This document shows positions 40,725 through 50,202 of a stretch of 64,000 bases of DNA, piece by piece. Below the pieces are notes generated by a model that was given only the letters and a program-made list of their open reading frames with translations, searched no databases and was not told the DNA's origin. Location of the stretch: positions 1 to 64,000 of the forward strand of contig CAMCEE010000008.1 of assembly GCA_945873815.1 (NCBI GenBank), written 5' to 3'. A program made the translations under genes and the position numbers. This stretch comes from an uncultured Caryophanales bacterium. Its GTDB lineage: Bacteria; Bacillota_I; Bacilli_A; RFN20; CAG-449. The stretch's first letter is position 1; the number at the start of each line of letters is the position of its first letter.

Positions 40725-41636
40725 TTACTTAGAAATATTCGATAATTCTTTTGCAATTCTAGCTCCAATTTTAGCGTTATTGAATACTAGTTTTATGTTA
40801 GCTTCAAGTGAATTTCCATGGGTATTATCCGCGATATTTTTGAGTAAAAATGGAGTGATTTCCTTGCCTTTTATTCCTTTTTCATCCGCGTCTTTTAGCG
40901 CCTTTTCAATGTATAAATTTATCACTTCTGAAGGCATTGAATATTGATCTGGAATCGGATTTGATATTAGTATTCCACCATCTAATTTCATCATTCTTTT
41001 ATAGTAAATCGCTTCTGCAATCTCTCGTTCAGAGTCCATCTTATAATCAACTTTTAGCCCTGAATCCTTCGAATAAAACGCTCCTAAATTTGAAGATTTA
41101 TATCCAAGAACTGGAACTCCAAACGTTTCTAAATATTCTAAAGTAAGAGGTAAATCAAGGATAGCTTTTGCTCCTGCGCAAACTACCGTAACATTTGTAT
41201 GAGCTAATTCTTGAAGATCCGCGGAGATATCAAATGTTTGTTGAGCGCCTCTATGAACTCCTCCAATTCCACCTGTTACGAATACTTCAATTCCAGCCAT
41301 ATTTGCAAGAATCATAGTTGATGCTACCGTAGTTGCACCCCACATTTTTTTTGCCATTACAATTGGTAAATCACGTCTTGAGACCTTTAGAATCCCACTT
41401 CTTTTTCCAAATAGTTCGATTTCTTCAGGGGTCATACCAACAATCGGATCCCCATCAATAATCCCAATTGTTGCAGGCACGCATCCATTCTCTCTAATAA
41501 TTCTTTCAACTTCTAAAGCTGTTTCAACATTCTTAGGATATGGCATACCATGTGAAATTATTGTTGATTCTAAAGCGACTACTGGTCTTCCTTCTTTTAA
41601 AGCTAATTTTACTTCATCTGATATTTTAATAAGCAT
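40725..41636 (-). CDS. psuG: Pseudouridine-5'-phosphate glycosidase
   Basis: The 303-residue product matches the IndA/PsuG family in length and motifs: VALESTIISHGMPYP at the N-terminus, PATIGIIDGDPIVGM, VTGGIGGVHRGA, and the C-terminal NIADNTHGNSLEANI. The family cleaves the C-C glycosidic bond of pseudouridine 5'-phosphate to uracil and ribose 5-phosphate, a step in pseudouridine salvage. No pseudouridine kinase (psuK) lies next to it, which is unusual since the two often pair up. It starts 15 bases after the second ABC transporter gene, with AAAGGGGG nine bases before the ATG, and is the last gene before a strong terminator, so it belongs to the marR-led operon. Whether the exporter and the glycosidase share a purpose is not clear. 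Confidence 0.95.
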   Translation of the reverse strand: MLIKISDEVKLALKEGRPVVALESTIISHGMPYPKNVETALEVERIIRENGCVPATIGIIDGDPIVGMTPEEIELFGKRSGILKVSRRDLPIVMAKKMWGATTVASTMILANMAGIEVFVTGGIGGVHRGAQQTFDISADLQELAHTNVTVVCAGAKAILDLPLTLEYLETFGVPVLGYKSSNLGAFYSKDSGLKVDYKMDSEREIAEAIYYKRMMKLDGGILISNPIPDQYSMPSEVINLYIEKALKDADEKGIKGKEITPFLLKNIADNTHGNSLEANIKLVFNNAKIGARIAKELSNISK

Positions 41637-41651
41637 TGTGATGTTCCCCCT

Positions 41652-43619
41652 TTATTCTAATTCAAATGCACCTGTATATAATTGATAATATGTTCCCTTC
41701 TTTTCGATAAGTGATTCATGATTTCCCTTTTCAATGATTCGTCCATGCTCAAGAACCATAATACAATCAGCATTTTGAATTGTCGACAATCTATGGGCAA
41801 TAACGAATACTGTTCTTCCTTCCATCAACTTATCCATTCCATCTTGAACTAATTTCTCCGTTCTAGTATCGATTGATGAAGTAGCCTCATCAAGAATTAA
41901 AACTGGAGCATCTGCAATTGCAGCACGTGCAATTGATAATAACTGTCTTTGTCCCTGAGATAAATTTGCTCCATCATTTGTAAGCATCGTATCAAACCCT
42001 TGTGGTAAACGAGTGATGAAATCGTATGCATTTGCAATCTTAGCTGCTTTATATACATCTTCATCAGAAGCATCCAACCTACCATATTTGATATTATCTT
42101 TAACCGTTCCTGTAAATAATGATGTATCTTGTAAGACAATACCAATCGACCTTCTTAAATCATCTTTTTTGATTTTATTAATGTTAATTCCATCATATCT
42201 TACTTTTCCATCAGCAAGGTCATAAAAACGATTGATAAGATTTGTAATAGTTGTTTTACCTGCACCAGTTGAACCAACAAGAGCAATCTTTTGTCCAGGA
42301 TTTGCATATACAGAAACATCGTGTAAAACAAGTTTGTCTTCAGTATATCCAAAATCGACATCAACTAGTTGAATATCACCTTTCAATTCAGTGTATGTAA
42401 TTTCTCCTGTTCCATGAGGATGCTTCCAAGCCCAATGACCTGTATGTTCATCAGTTTCAATCATTTTTCCATCTCCACTAATATTAACATTAACTAATTC
42501 AACATATCCTTCATCGGTCTCAGGTTTTTCGTCAATTAAAGAGAAAATTCTATTTGCTCCTGCAAGAGCCATTACAACGGAATTAATTTGCTGAGAAACT
42601 TGATTAAATGAATTTGCAAATTGACGTGAAAGATTTAAGAATGAAATTGCAGATCCAATTGCAAGTGTTGCTTCAAATCCAGTTATCGTAAGATTAGGAA
42701 CTTTATTTAAAGACAATGTAACTCCTAAAACTGCAACTAAAACATAAAGAATATTTCCAATATTATGAATGATTGGAGCAAGTATATTTGCATACTTATT
42801 TGCTGTAAAAGCATCTTCGAATAGTTGATTATTAATATCTTTCAATTCTTCAATAGATTTTTCTTCATGACAGAAAACTTTAACAACCTTTTGTCCATTC
42901 ATCATCTCTTCAACAAATCCTTCTAATCTTGCGATTGACTTTTGTTGTTTCATAAAGTATTTCGCACTGCCTCCACCAATTTTCTTAGTGACAAGGAAAA
43001 TAATAGAAACCGCAATGATGACTACTAATGCCAACCATATTGATCTAAATAGCATTAATGTAAATACTGTAACAACGGTGATAGAAGTAGAAAGGAGTTG
43101 TGGTAAAGTTTGAGATACAAGTTGACGTAATGCATCAACATCATTAGTATATGTCGACATAATATCTCCACGTAAATTACGATCGAAATATTTAATAGGT
43201 AGTTTCTCCATTTTCCTAAACATTTCTTGTCTAACATCGTTTAAGAATGATTGCGTAATAATCGCCATAAGTTGATTGAAAATAAGTGATGAAGTTAACG
43301 AAATCAAATAAATGCCAAGCATGATTAATAAATAAATCAATAAAGCATTTCCTGCAGTTAAGGGGGTAGGAATTAATCCACTGAATAGATAAACTGTTTC
43401 ATTAAATCCGTTCCCATTTAGTGCAGGATTAATGACATCATCAATAACATAAGCTAAAAAGAATGATCCAGAAACTGATGAAATTGAAGTTATCCCTAAG
43501 CAAATAAGAACTACAATAATCTTTCTAGAATATTTACTAAATAGCATTTTTAATAGACGTCCTAGAACATTCTTCTTTGAGAAGTTAGGCATTCTTTTCA
43601 TATTATAATTAGGTTTCAT
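41652..43619 (-). CDS. Heterodimeric ABC exporter subunit, catalytic ATP site half
   Basis: This 655-residue half-transporter has an N-terminal six-helix exporter domain (about 30-340) and a C-terminal nucleotide-binding domain. It has Walker A GSTGAGKTT, Walker B VLILDEATSSID with the catalytic Glu, and the switch motif IAHRLST, but its signature is LSQGQ rather than LSGGQ. With the partner gene upstream this gives one consensus and one degenerate ATP site, as in BmrCD/LmrCD/TM287-288 exporters. An insert of about 40 residues with HTGHWAWKHPHGTGE lies before the nucleotide-binding domain, as in many Bacillota homologues. The ATG at 43619 is chosen because AAAGGAGG lies eight bases upstream; a start at 43640 would put that site inside the gene. 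It follows the partner's TAA by one base. Export of drugs or lipids is inferred from the family. Confidence 0.93.
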   Translation of the reverse strand: MKPNYNMKRMPNFSKKNVLGRLLKMLFSKYSRKIIVVLICLGITSISSVSGSFFLAYVIDDVINPALNGNGFNETVYLFSGLIPTPLTAGNALLIYLLIMLGIYLISLTSSLIFNQLMAIITQSFLNDVRQEMFRKMEKLPIKYFDRNLRGDIMSTYTNDVDALRQLVSQTLPQLLSTSITVVTVFTLMLFRSIWLALVVIIAVSIIFLVTKKIGGGSAKYFMKQQKSIARLEGFVEEMMNGQKVVKVFCHEEKSIEELKDINNQLFEDAFTANKYANILAPIIHNIGNILYVLVAVLGVTLSLNKVPNLTITGFEATLAIGSAISFLNLSRQFANSFNQVSQQINSVVMALAGANRIFSLIDEKPETDEGYVELVNVNISGDGKMIETDEHTGHWAWKHPHGTGEITYTELKGDIQLVDVDFGYTEDKLVLHDVSVYANPGQKIALVGSTGAGKTTITNLINRFYDLADGKVRYDGININKIKKDDLRRSIGIVLQDTSLFTGTVKDNIKYGRLDASDEDVYKAAKIANAYDFITRLPQGFDTMLTNDGANLSQGQRQLLSIARAAIADAPVLILDEATSSIDTRTEKLVQDGMDKLMEGRTVFVIAHRLSTIQNADCIMVLEHGRIIEKGNHESLIEKKGTYYQLYTGAFELE

Positions 43620-43620
43620 A

Positions 43621-45444
43621 TTAATTGCCTCCTTTCTCATTTAATCTATTTTGAGAATAATATACATCCTTATAAATTTGATTAGTTTTCAACAATTCTT
43701 CATGTTTTCCAATTCCATCAATTTTTCCATTCTCCATCACGATAATTAAATCGCTATCTTGAATGGATGAAATTCTTTGTGCGATGATAATCTTTGTTGT
43801 ATTTGGAATTGCTTTTTTAAAAGAGTTTCTAATAAATGCATCAGTTTTTGTATCTACAGCCGAAGTAGAATCATCAAGAATTAAAATTTTTGGTTTCTTT
43901 AATAATGCTCTTGCAATACACAATCTTTGCTTTTGTCCACCAGAAACATTTGTACCACCTTGTTCAATATACGTGTCGTATTTATCAGGGAAACCCTCAA
44001 TAAAATCGCTTGCACACGCATATTTGCAAGCCTCGACTATCTCTTCATCAGTTGCATTTTCATTTCCCCACTTTAAATTCTCTTTTATTGTTCCTGAGAA
44101 TAATAAGTTCTTTTGGAGTACCACAGATACTTGATTACGGAGTGATTCCATATCATACTCTTTGACATTAACTCCACCTACTCTTATTTCTCCTTCACTA
44201 ACATCGTATAGTCTTGAAATTAAGTTAACTAATGTTGTTTTTGAAGAGCCTGTTCCTCCAATAATACCGACAGTCATTCCACTATCAATCTTTAAATTAA
44301 CATCACTCAATGCGTATTTTTTTGCATTTTCTGAATATTTAAATGAAACATTATCAAAGACAATCGAACCATCTTTTACTTCATAAATTGGATTATCGAC
44401 ATTAGTTAACATTGACTTTTCATCAAGTACTTCCATGATTCTTCTTCCTGATTCGATTGAAAGAGAAATCATAACGATAATCATTGAAAGCATATTTAAA
44501 CTCATCAAGCATTGAAAACCATAAATTAGAAGAGATGATAATGCAGGAGCAATCAACGCTTCACCATTAGTATCAACAATCAACTTCGAACCAACGAATA
44601 TTACAACGATTATAATTGTATAAATTGCAAGATTCATAACTGGACCATTAAGCGCAACTATTCTCTCTGCAGAAGTAAAATCTTTTTTCACATCAGAAGC
44701 TGCTGCATTAAATTTATCAATCTCATATTCTTCTCTAACAAAAGATTTAACCGTCCTAATACCCGAGATATTCTCTTGGACTGAACTATTTAATTTATCG
44801 TATTTTTTAAATACTCTTTTGAACCTAGGATGAGCTTTAAGAACAATAAGAATTAATAAAAGAAAGACGATAGGTAAAGCAATAATGAAAATCCATGCTA
44901 AACGAGGAGAAATAATGAAAGTCATAACAATTGAAAATATTAGCATAAGAGGAGATCTAATCGCAGTTCTTATCACCATCATAAATGACATTTGAACGTT
45001 TGAAACATCAGTAGTAAGTCTAGTAACTAAACTCGAAGTAGAAAACTTATCAATATTTGCAAACGAAAACTTTGTAATATTTTCATATAAATCATTTCTT
45101 AAGTTTTTTCCTAATCCCGCACTTGCTTTTGCAGAGAATTTTGCCGATAAAGATCCAAAAAGTAAAGAGGCAAAAGCCATAACAACTAAAATACAAGAAA
45201 CAAGTACTAACAAAGTAGTAATCTCTTGCATTGAGTTAACACGAAGAGTTGAGAAAATTATGTCGACATCATAACTAAGATTCATCGTTACTTTTTCAAT
45301 AGCATAAAACAAATCAACAAGTACAGTCATGATTAATGGCATAAAACATTCCATGACAACTTCTAGACCAATGAATACAATAGAAAGTATCGAATCTTTT
45401 TTATATTCACGAATACAACTAACTATTTTCCTTACCATATTCAT
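43621..45444 (-). CDS. Heterodimeric ABC exporter subunit, degenerate ATP site half
   Basis: The 607-residue half-transporter has the exporter-type transmembrane domain (about 15-320) and a nucleotide-binding domain with Walker A GGTGSSKTT, an intact signature VSGGQKQR, Walker B ILILDDSTSAVD (catalytic Glu replaced by Asp) and a switch motif AQRISS (His replaced by Gln). Its own ATP site is therefore degenerate, while its signature completes the working site of the partner. This complementarity with the next gene is the hallmark of heterodimeric multidrug exporters. AAAGGAGG lies nine bases before the ATG, inside the last codons of marR, and the marR TAG is one base away (TAGTATG). Regulation by the MarR protein encoded upstream is likely. 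Confidence 0.93.
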   Translation of the reverse strand: MNMVRKIVSCIREYKKDSILSIVFIGLEVVMECFMPLIMTVLVDLFYAIEKVTMNLSYDVDIIFSTLRVNSMQEITTLLVLVSCILVVMAFASLLFGSLSAKFSAKASAGLGKNLRNDLYENITKFSFANIDKFSTSSLVTRLTTDVSNVQMSFMMVIRTAIRSPLMLIFSIVMTFIISPRLAWIFIIALPIVFLLLILIVLKAHPRFKRVFKKYDKLNSSVQENISGIRTVKSFVREEYEIDKFNAAASDVKKDFTSAERIVALNGPVMNLAIYTIIIVVIFVGSKLIVDTNGEALIAPALSSLLIYGFQCLMSLNMLSMIIVMISLSIESGRRIMEVLDEKSMLTNVDNPIYEVKDGSIVFDNVSFKYSENAKKYALSDVNLKIDSGMTVGIIGGTGSSKTTLVNLISRLYDVSEGEIRVGGVNVKEYDMESLRNQVSVVLQKNLLFSGTIKENLKWGNENATDEEIVEACKYACASDFIEGFPDKYDTYIEQGGTNVSGGQKQRLCIARALLKKPKILILDDSTSAVDTKTDAFIRNSFKKAIPNTTKIIIAQRISSIQDSDLIIVMENGKIDGIGKHEELLKTNQIYKDVYYSQNRLNEKGGN

Positions 45445-45445
45445 A

Positions 45446-45877
45446 CTACTTGTCCTCCTTTAATTTTTCTAAAATATTCAATAAAATATCTTTTTCTTCT
45501 GGAGTTATTTTCTCTTCTAAACTATTCTCATAGTCTCTAATTACAACTCCAACTTCATCATCTATTTTTCTTCCTAATTCGGTTAATTTAATAACATTTT
45601 TTCTCGAATCATCTCTTGAAGCAACGCGAATTATATATTGACGTCTTTCCATGCAATTCAACATCTCGCACATTGTTGATTTAGAAATAGTAAAAATTGT
45701 TTCTAAATCTTTTTGGCATAGTTCATTACCTTTTTCTTCCTCAGATCTCAATATATGAAGAATTCGTGCATTCATATGAGTAACTCCATTAACTTTATTA
45801 TTTACTAGTTCATTCACTCTATTTCTAATCTGTAAACTTATTTCTCTAATTGATGGGCCAATCTGTTTATTATTCAT
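45446..45877 (-). CDS. MarR-family transcriptional regulator of the ABC exporter operon
   Basis: The ATG at 45877 gives 143 residues, the usual MarR size, with AGGAGG six bases upstream. An upstream in-frame start at 45949 would read through the promoter and is rejected. The winged-helix core is visible: MNARILHILRSEE, the recognition region KDLETIFTISKSTMCEMLNCM, and the wing RRQYIIRVASRDDSRKNVI, which carries the typical D.R wing residues. The C-terminal helices (VVIRDYENSLEEKI, ILLNILEKLKE) would form the dimer interface. It is the first gene of the operon and is probably an autorepressor that also controls the two ABC subunits and psuG. The inducer is unknown. Confidence 0.93.
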   Translation of the reverse strand: MNNKQIGPSIREISLQIRNRVNELVNNKVNGVTHMNARILHILRSEEEKGNELCQKDLETIFTISKSTMCEMLNCMERRQYIIRVASRDDSRKNVIKLTELGRKIDDEVGVVIRDYENSLEEKITPEEKDILLNILEKLKEDK

Positions 45878-45895
45878 AGTTCGCCTCCTAACTGT

Positions 45896-45937
45896 TCGTA
45901 CGCTAACTATTATATTTTTAACCATGAAATAATTCAA
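45896..45937 (-). promoter_or_regulatory. Promoter of the marR-ABC-psuG operon
   Basis: On the minus strand TTGAAT (45932-45937), 17 bases, TATAAT (45909-45914) form a near-consensus sigma-A promoter. Just downstream lies GTTAGCGTACGAAC, an imperfect dyad around CGTACG that overlaps the expected transcription start and is a plausible MarR operator. Confidence 0.75.
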
Positions 45938-45947
45938 GTGGAATATC

Positions 45948-45975
45948 AAAAAACGTTAGAAATAATATCTAACGT
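45948..45975 (-). terminator. Rho-independent terminator after the cardiolipin synthase gene
   Basis: On the minus strand ACGTTAGA and TCTAACGT form a perfect eight-base-pair stem with a seven-base loop, followed by a run of T. It lies about 60 bases after the cardiolipin synthase stop. It could double as an operator, but the T-run favours termination. Confidence 0.8.
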
Positions 45976-46038
45976 CGCAATAAATATAAAATAATATATC
46001 TATTAGTTAATATATTAATTATATATAATATATAGTCT

Positions 46039-47565
46039 TTATAAAAGAGGTTGGAAAACTTCACCAACTTTACATAAGAAATGAATGATTCTATTTTGTT
46101 TATAATCTTTCATATTATACGAGCTAGCGAAAATCTCTTTAAAGTCTTCTTTCATATCAATTAATGCATATGATTTATACATCCACACTGCATTTTCATA
46201 ATGATGTAAAAGACTACGATAATCGAAATTAATCGTTCCAATAATTCCAACATCATCGTCACAAAGAACTTGTTTTGCATGAATAAATCCCGGTTTATAT
46301 TCGTAGATTTTAACACCATATTTTTGTAAAGTTTCGTATGACGAACGAGTAATCATAAAAATTAATTTCTTATCTGGAATATGTGGAGTTACTATTCGAA
46401 CATCAACTCCCCTACTCGCAGCATTTTGCAAAGCAGTTTTCATCTTCCCATCAATTATTAAGTATGGAGTAGTAATCCATATATATCTTTCCGCTTGATT
46501 AATCATATTTAGATATACATTTTCTCCAACGTATTCTTGGTATACTGGTCTTGGTCCATCACCATATGGAACTACAATTCCATCATGTTCAACATAATCA
46601 AATTGGTTCAAATACTTGCTTGTACTTTCAATCTTTCTTCTTTGAAGGTTATAGTTTGTCAAAAACATAATCGTTAATTCATCTACTGCTTGTCCAACTA
46701 GTTTTATTCCAGTATCTTTCCAATGTCCAAATGGATGAGTAACATTAATATATTCATCCGCAAGATTAATTCCACCAGTAAAACCTACTTTTCCATCAAT
46801 TACGACGATCTTCCTATGATCTCTATTGTTATGAACCGCAGAAACAATTGGAACAAAACGATTAAATTTAACAACCTTAATTCCTTTGTTAGTCAAATAT
46901 TTATAGTAATTGAAAGGAACTTTTGTCATTGAACCTAAATCATCAAAAATCAATCTAACATCCACACCATTTTTAACTTTTTCCTCAAGAACCTCTACAA
47001 TGGAATCGAAGAATTTACCAGGTTCAATAATAAAGAATTCCATAAAAATAAATTTTTCTGCTTTTTTTAATTCTGTTAGTAATGAGTCGAAATACTTCTC
47101 TCCTGAAGAATAAAATTCAGTCTTCGTGTTAGTAAAACCAATTTGACGATTACAGGAATAAATATATTCCATTTGCCCATAGTATTTAATAGGCATTTTT
47201 TTCTTCATCTCGTTTTCATAATCATCTTTTTTAATATTATATCTATCCTTTTTTTCTTCCATTTTCTTATACATTTTCTTTTGTCTATTCGAAATGAAGT
47301 TTTTAGAAAACATAATATATAATATTGCACCAAATGGAGGTAATACAAGAATCAATAAAAGCCATGTAATTTTCCCCTCCGCGGGCATTGATCTAAAAGG
47401 TAAAGTAACAATCAAAGCGAATGAGATAACTAAAAAAGCGATATAGAACCAAACATAATCAACTAAAAGGTATTCAATACATATAAAAATAATAACAATT
47501 TGTAAAAGTACACTTATTGCAATTAAAGAAAATCTACTAAAAAAAGTTCTTAATATTTTTTTCAT
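46039..47565 (-). CDS. cls: Cardiolipin synthase (phospholipase D family)
   Basis: The 508-residue product has two N-terminal transmembrane helices (about 12-60) with the PLDc_N-type segment ITWLLLILVLPPFGAILYIMF, then two HKD catalytic motifs: HNNRDHRKIVVIDGKVGFTG and HAKQVLCDDDVGIIGTINFD. The first reads H.K....D in HRKIVVIDG; the second in HAKQVLCDD. This is the standard bacterial ClsA/ClsB architecture and length. The enzyme condenses two phosphatidylglycerol molecules into cardiolipin and glycerol at the membrane. GGAGA lies four bases before the ATG. It reads away from the serine hydrolase gene upstream with a gap of about 100 bases, and has its own terminator. Confidence 0.95.
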   Translation of the reverse strand: MKKILRTFFSRFSLIAISVLLQIVIIFICIEYLLVDYVWFYIAFLVISFALIVTLPFRSMPAEGKITWLLLILVLPPFGAILYIMFSKNFISNRQKKMYKKMEEKKDRYNIKKDDYENEMKKKMPIKYYGQMEYIYSCNRQIGFTNTKTEFYSSGEKYFDSLLTELKKAEKFIFMEFFIIEPGKFFDSIVEVLEEKVKNGVDVRLIFDDLGSMTKVPFNYYKYLTNKGIKVVKFNRFVPIVSAVHNNRDHRKIVVIDGKVGFTGGINLADEYINVTHPFGHWKDTGIKLVGQAVDELTIMFLTNYNLQRRKIESTSKYLNQFDYVEHDGIVVPYGDGPRPVYQEYVGENVYLNMINQAERYIWITTPYLIIDGKMKTALQNAASRGVDVRIVTPHIPDKKLIFMITRSSYETLQKYGVKIYEYKPGFIHAKQVLCDDDVGIIGTINFDYRSLLHHYENAVWMYKSYALIDMKEDFKEIFASSYNMKDYKQNRIIHFLCKVGEVFQPLL

Positions 47566-47663
47566 GCGTTCTCCAATCTTCTAGTAATTCAAATCACCAG
47601 TTAAAAAATGATAACATAAAAAACAAATCAAATAAATAAAAATCGCGAAAAATAGACGTTTTA

Positions 47664-48632
47664 TTATAATACATCGACAATATTTCTTTCTATATATTCT
47701 ATCCTATCAAATACTAATGGTTTGAAATACCCAGTAACTGCAACGACAATCTTTTTCTTCTTATTAATATAAATAACGTTTCCGCCATCTCCAATTGCAG
47801 CAATACATTCACTGTTTCTATGAGGTAACCACCATAAAAAGCCATAATCTTGATTTCCAAATCTTTCTCCTAAAGAAACATAAGATTTTGACATCAATCT
47901 AATCCATTCTTTACTTATTACTCTTTTATTATTGTATACTCCTTCATCTAAAACCATTAATCCAATCTGTGCCATCTCATAAGCAGAAAGAGATAATCCC
48001 CATCCTGCAGTTGGAGTATTCTGAGGATCTAAAAACCATACTTTTCCATGATTCTTCCTATTCATTAAGTAGTTAAAATGATCTTCTTTTGAAAAGCAAT
48101 TAGCGCTTGTTCTTGCATCTATTCCTAAAGGAATAAATAAAAACTCATTTGCAAAATCTAAAACATTCATATTCGATGATTCTTTAATAATTCCAAGAAG
48201 AATTTGTACTCCTAACGTATGATATCTAAATTCATTCGTTATCCCATTTTTTCCTCCTAATATATCAAGAGCTGCAAATGTCCAATCATTGCTAGTACAT
48301 ACTTTTGTCCATGGTTCGCTCTTCCCTTTATAAGGAGCTGTCATTGTTAATATATCTCTTATTGTAACATCATAGATCGTTCTTTCTCCTCTTTTTGGAA
48401 TATAGGAATCCTTAAAATAATCCATAATCTTATCATCGATTGATTTTATATAGCCTTTATCTATAGCAATTCCAACTAATAAGGAAGTAATCGATTTAGT
48501 CACACTCATCACATTCATTGTGTCTTCTTTTTTAAAACCATAGTAATATTCTTCTACTTTAAGATTTGCATTCTTATATGCTATTATTTGCGTAATATTT
48601 ACATCATTTTTACTTGAATAATTTTTCTTCAT
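47664..48632 (-). CDS. Serine hydrolase of the class C beta-lactamase/D-Ala-D-Ala peptidase fold
   Basis: The ATG at 48632 gives 322 residues and has GGAG ten bases upstream; a TTG two codons earlier is possible. The catalytic S..K motif is in VMSVTKSITSLLVGIAID. Further on, FRYHTLGVQILLGII holds the Tyr motif (YHT where YxN is common), and IGDGGNVIYI stands where the HxG/KxG box is expected; both deviate from beta-lactamases proper. Other family marks are TIRDILTMTAPY and PTAGWGLSLSAYEMAQIGLM. No signal peptide is visible, so it is probably cytosolic. It is best described as an esterase/peptidase-like member of the beta-lactamase class C (PF00144) family with unknown substrate, not a resistance gene. 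A weak promoter (TTGAAA, 17 bases, TAGACT) lies at 48660-48688. Confidence 0.88.
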   Translation of the reverse strand: MKKNYSSKNDVNITQIIAYKNANLKVEEYYYGFKKEDTMNVMSVTKSITSLLVGIAIDKGYIKSIDDKIMDYFKDSYIPKRGERTIYDVTIRDILTMTAPYKGKSEPWTKVCTSNDWTFAALDILGGKNGITNEFRYHTLGVQILLGIIKESSNMNVLDFANEFLFIPLGIDARTSANCFSKEDHFNYLMNRKNHGKVWFLDPQNTPTAGWGLSLSAYEMAQIGLMVLDEGVYNNKRVISKEWIRLMSKSYVSLGERFGNQDYGFLWWLPHRNSECIAAIGDGGNVIYINKKKKIVVAVTGYFKPLVFDRIEYIERNIVDVL

Positions 48633-48787
48633 AAACAATATTCTCCTCTTTCTTATCGAAGTCTATATTGATATAAAATCTATTTCAAGTATTATTTTAA
48701 ATATATTCATCAAATCTAAATAGTCCTAAGAATCCTATTTTTTATAAAAATCATTCTTTTATGCCAAGATTATTCTTCATAAAATAT

Positions 48788-48816
48788 TTGCAAATCATAT
48801 AATTTTATGATAAAAT
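48788..48816 (+). promoter_or_regulatory. Promoter of the CNNM/CorC-type gene
   Basis: TTGCAA (48788-48793), 17 bases, TAAAAT (48811-48816). The spacer carries ATCATA and TATGAT as six-base inverted arms. Confidence 0.6.
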
Positions 48817-48844
48817 GCATATCGTTATTTAGGAAAGGAAACAT

Positions 48845-49888
48845 ATGGACCCGAGTATTCTGTTTATATTTTTATTCATTTTATTAGTTTTATCAGCTTT
48901 CTTCTCAGCAAGCGAAACATCATTCACATCATTTTCCATGATTCGAATGAAAAACATAGCAAAAACAAGGAAAAGTGCAAGACTTGCACTTAAACTACGC
49001 GAATCATATGACAAATTAATTTCCACTATCTTAATCGGTAATAATATCGTTAATATTGCAGGAACAACACTTGCCACAGTCATTTGTGTTATGTGTGATT
49101 TTTCAACTGCAATATGTACGGTTATTGTGACAGTTGTAGTATTGATATTTGGTGAAATCCTTCCAAAATCATTTTCAAAGATAGCGGCAGAAAAATTTGC
49201 AATGTTCAGCGCTTATCCTCTTATTGTTTTATACTATCTTTTCTACCCATTCACTATTTTATTTGAATGGATTAATCTTGGATTAAGAAAATTATTAAAA
49301 ATCAAGGATGAAGTAACGATGACTGAAGAAGAATTCGAAATTCTTGTAGATGAGATTCATGAAGAAGGTATCTTAAACGGGATTGAAAGAAATTTGATTC
49401 TTAATACAATCGAATATGGTGATCTTCTTGTTGAGGATATCATGACAAAAAATAAAGATATCGTCTTTGCAAAATCTACAGATAAAATCGAAGATATCCA
49501 AGATAAATTTGAAAAATACAATTATTCACGTTTGCCGATTTCAAAAACAAATAAGCCACAACAAATATATGGAATTATCTATCAAAAAGAATTCTATGAA
49601 ATGCTTCTCAATGAAGAATATGATTTGAAGGAAGTTATCATTCCTCCACTTGAAACAAAACCAAACATTAAAATATCAAGATTATTAAAGACATTTCAAA
49701 AAGAACATCAACATATGGCTATTGTTAAAAGCAATAACAAAGTAATAGGTTTAATTACAATGGAAGATATCATTGAAGAATTAGTCGGTGAGATTGAGGA
49801 TGAATACGATATTGAACGTGATGAACAAGCCGAGCTCGATGACGAACTTGAAGAAAAAGAGAAATCAACTGAAAATAAACAAAATTAA
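48845..49888 (+). CDS. CNNM/CorC-family membrane protein (DUF21 plus CBS pair)
   Basis: The 347-residue product has a DUF21/CNNM transmembrane domain (about 1-180) with LFILLVLSAFFSASETSFTS, IGNNIVNIAGTTLAT and FGEILPKSFSK, all signature stretches of the family. Two CBS domains follow (about 200-325; DIMTKNKDIVFA and GLITMEDIIEELVGEIEDEY). The tail is short and acidic and there is no C-terminal CorC_HlyC domain, so it is shorter than the usual 430 residues. Members of this family are linked to magnesium or other divalent cation transport and were long called hemolysins; transport is the more likely role. AAGGAAAC lies just before the ATG. It is a single-gene unit with its own promoter and terminator. 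Confidence 0.93.
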   Translation: MDPSILFIFLFILLVLSAFFSASETSFTSFSMIRMKNIAKTRKSARLALKLRESYDKLISTILIGNNIVNIAGTTLATVICVMCDFSTAICTVIVTVVVLIFGEILPKSFSKIAAEKFAMFSAYPLIVLYYLFYPFTILFEWINLGLRKLLKIKDEVTMTEEEFEILVDEIHEEGILNGIERNLILNTIEYGDLLVEDIMTKNKDIVFAKSTDKIEDIQDKFEKYNYSRLPISKTNKPQQIYGIIYQKEFYEMLLNEEYDLKEVIIPPLETKPNIKISRLLKTFQKEHQHMAIVKSNNKVIGLITMEDIIEELVGEIEDEYDIERDEQAELDDELEEKEKSTENKQN

Positions 49889-49918
49889 TTTAAAGATAAA
49901 ATAAAAAAGATGGAAACA

Positions 49919-49951
49919 AGAACTTGGATCTAATAATCTAGGTTCTTTTTT
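49919..49951 (+). terminator. Rho-independent terminator after the CNNM gene
   Basis: AGAACTTGGAT and ATCTAGGTTCT form an 11-base-pair stem (two G-T wobbles) around the loop CTAATA, followed by six T. Confidence 0.9.
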
Positions 49952-50202
49952 ATGTTCAAAAATAGATATAGGTTTTACTTATTTTTAATCAAAAATTTGG
50001 ATTGTATTACAATTGCTTATCATTTCAATTTTATCCCATTTTATGGAAGCTATGGATACCAAAATAAAAAGATAAAGGACATCTCCATAATAGAATGGGT
50101 ATACCCTATACGAGGAACTACCCATAGTAGAAACATAATGCAAATATCACTTAATCATAATAATTATCAGTCCATTCGTTAAGATATAAAAAATATATAA
50201 AT
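49952..50202 (+). other. Intergenic stretch without a supported gene
   Basis: A 76-codon frame spans most of this stretch but has no ribosome site, starts inside the terminator tail and has no recognisable protein pattern, so I do not call it a gene. The only structure seen is a ten-base palindrome GGGTATACCC near 50097 and flanking ATGGGTA...TACCCAT arms. Confidence 0.6.

Noticed and set aside
45948-45975. Inverted repeat as MarR operator
   Set aside because: It lies upstream of the marR -35 box, faces the end of the cardiolipin synthase gene and has a T-run on that strand, so a terminator is the simpler reading.
47664-48632. Beta-lactamase resistance gene
   Set aside because: The S..K motif is present but the Tyr and KTG-like boxes deviate and no signal peptide is seen, so a general serine hydrolase is the safer call.
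49952-50182. 76-codon plus-strand frame after the CNNM gene
   Set aside because: Its ATG is inside the terminator tail, no ribosome site precedes it, and the sequence matches no known pattern.
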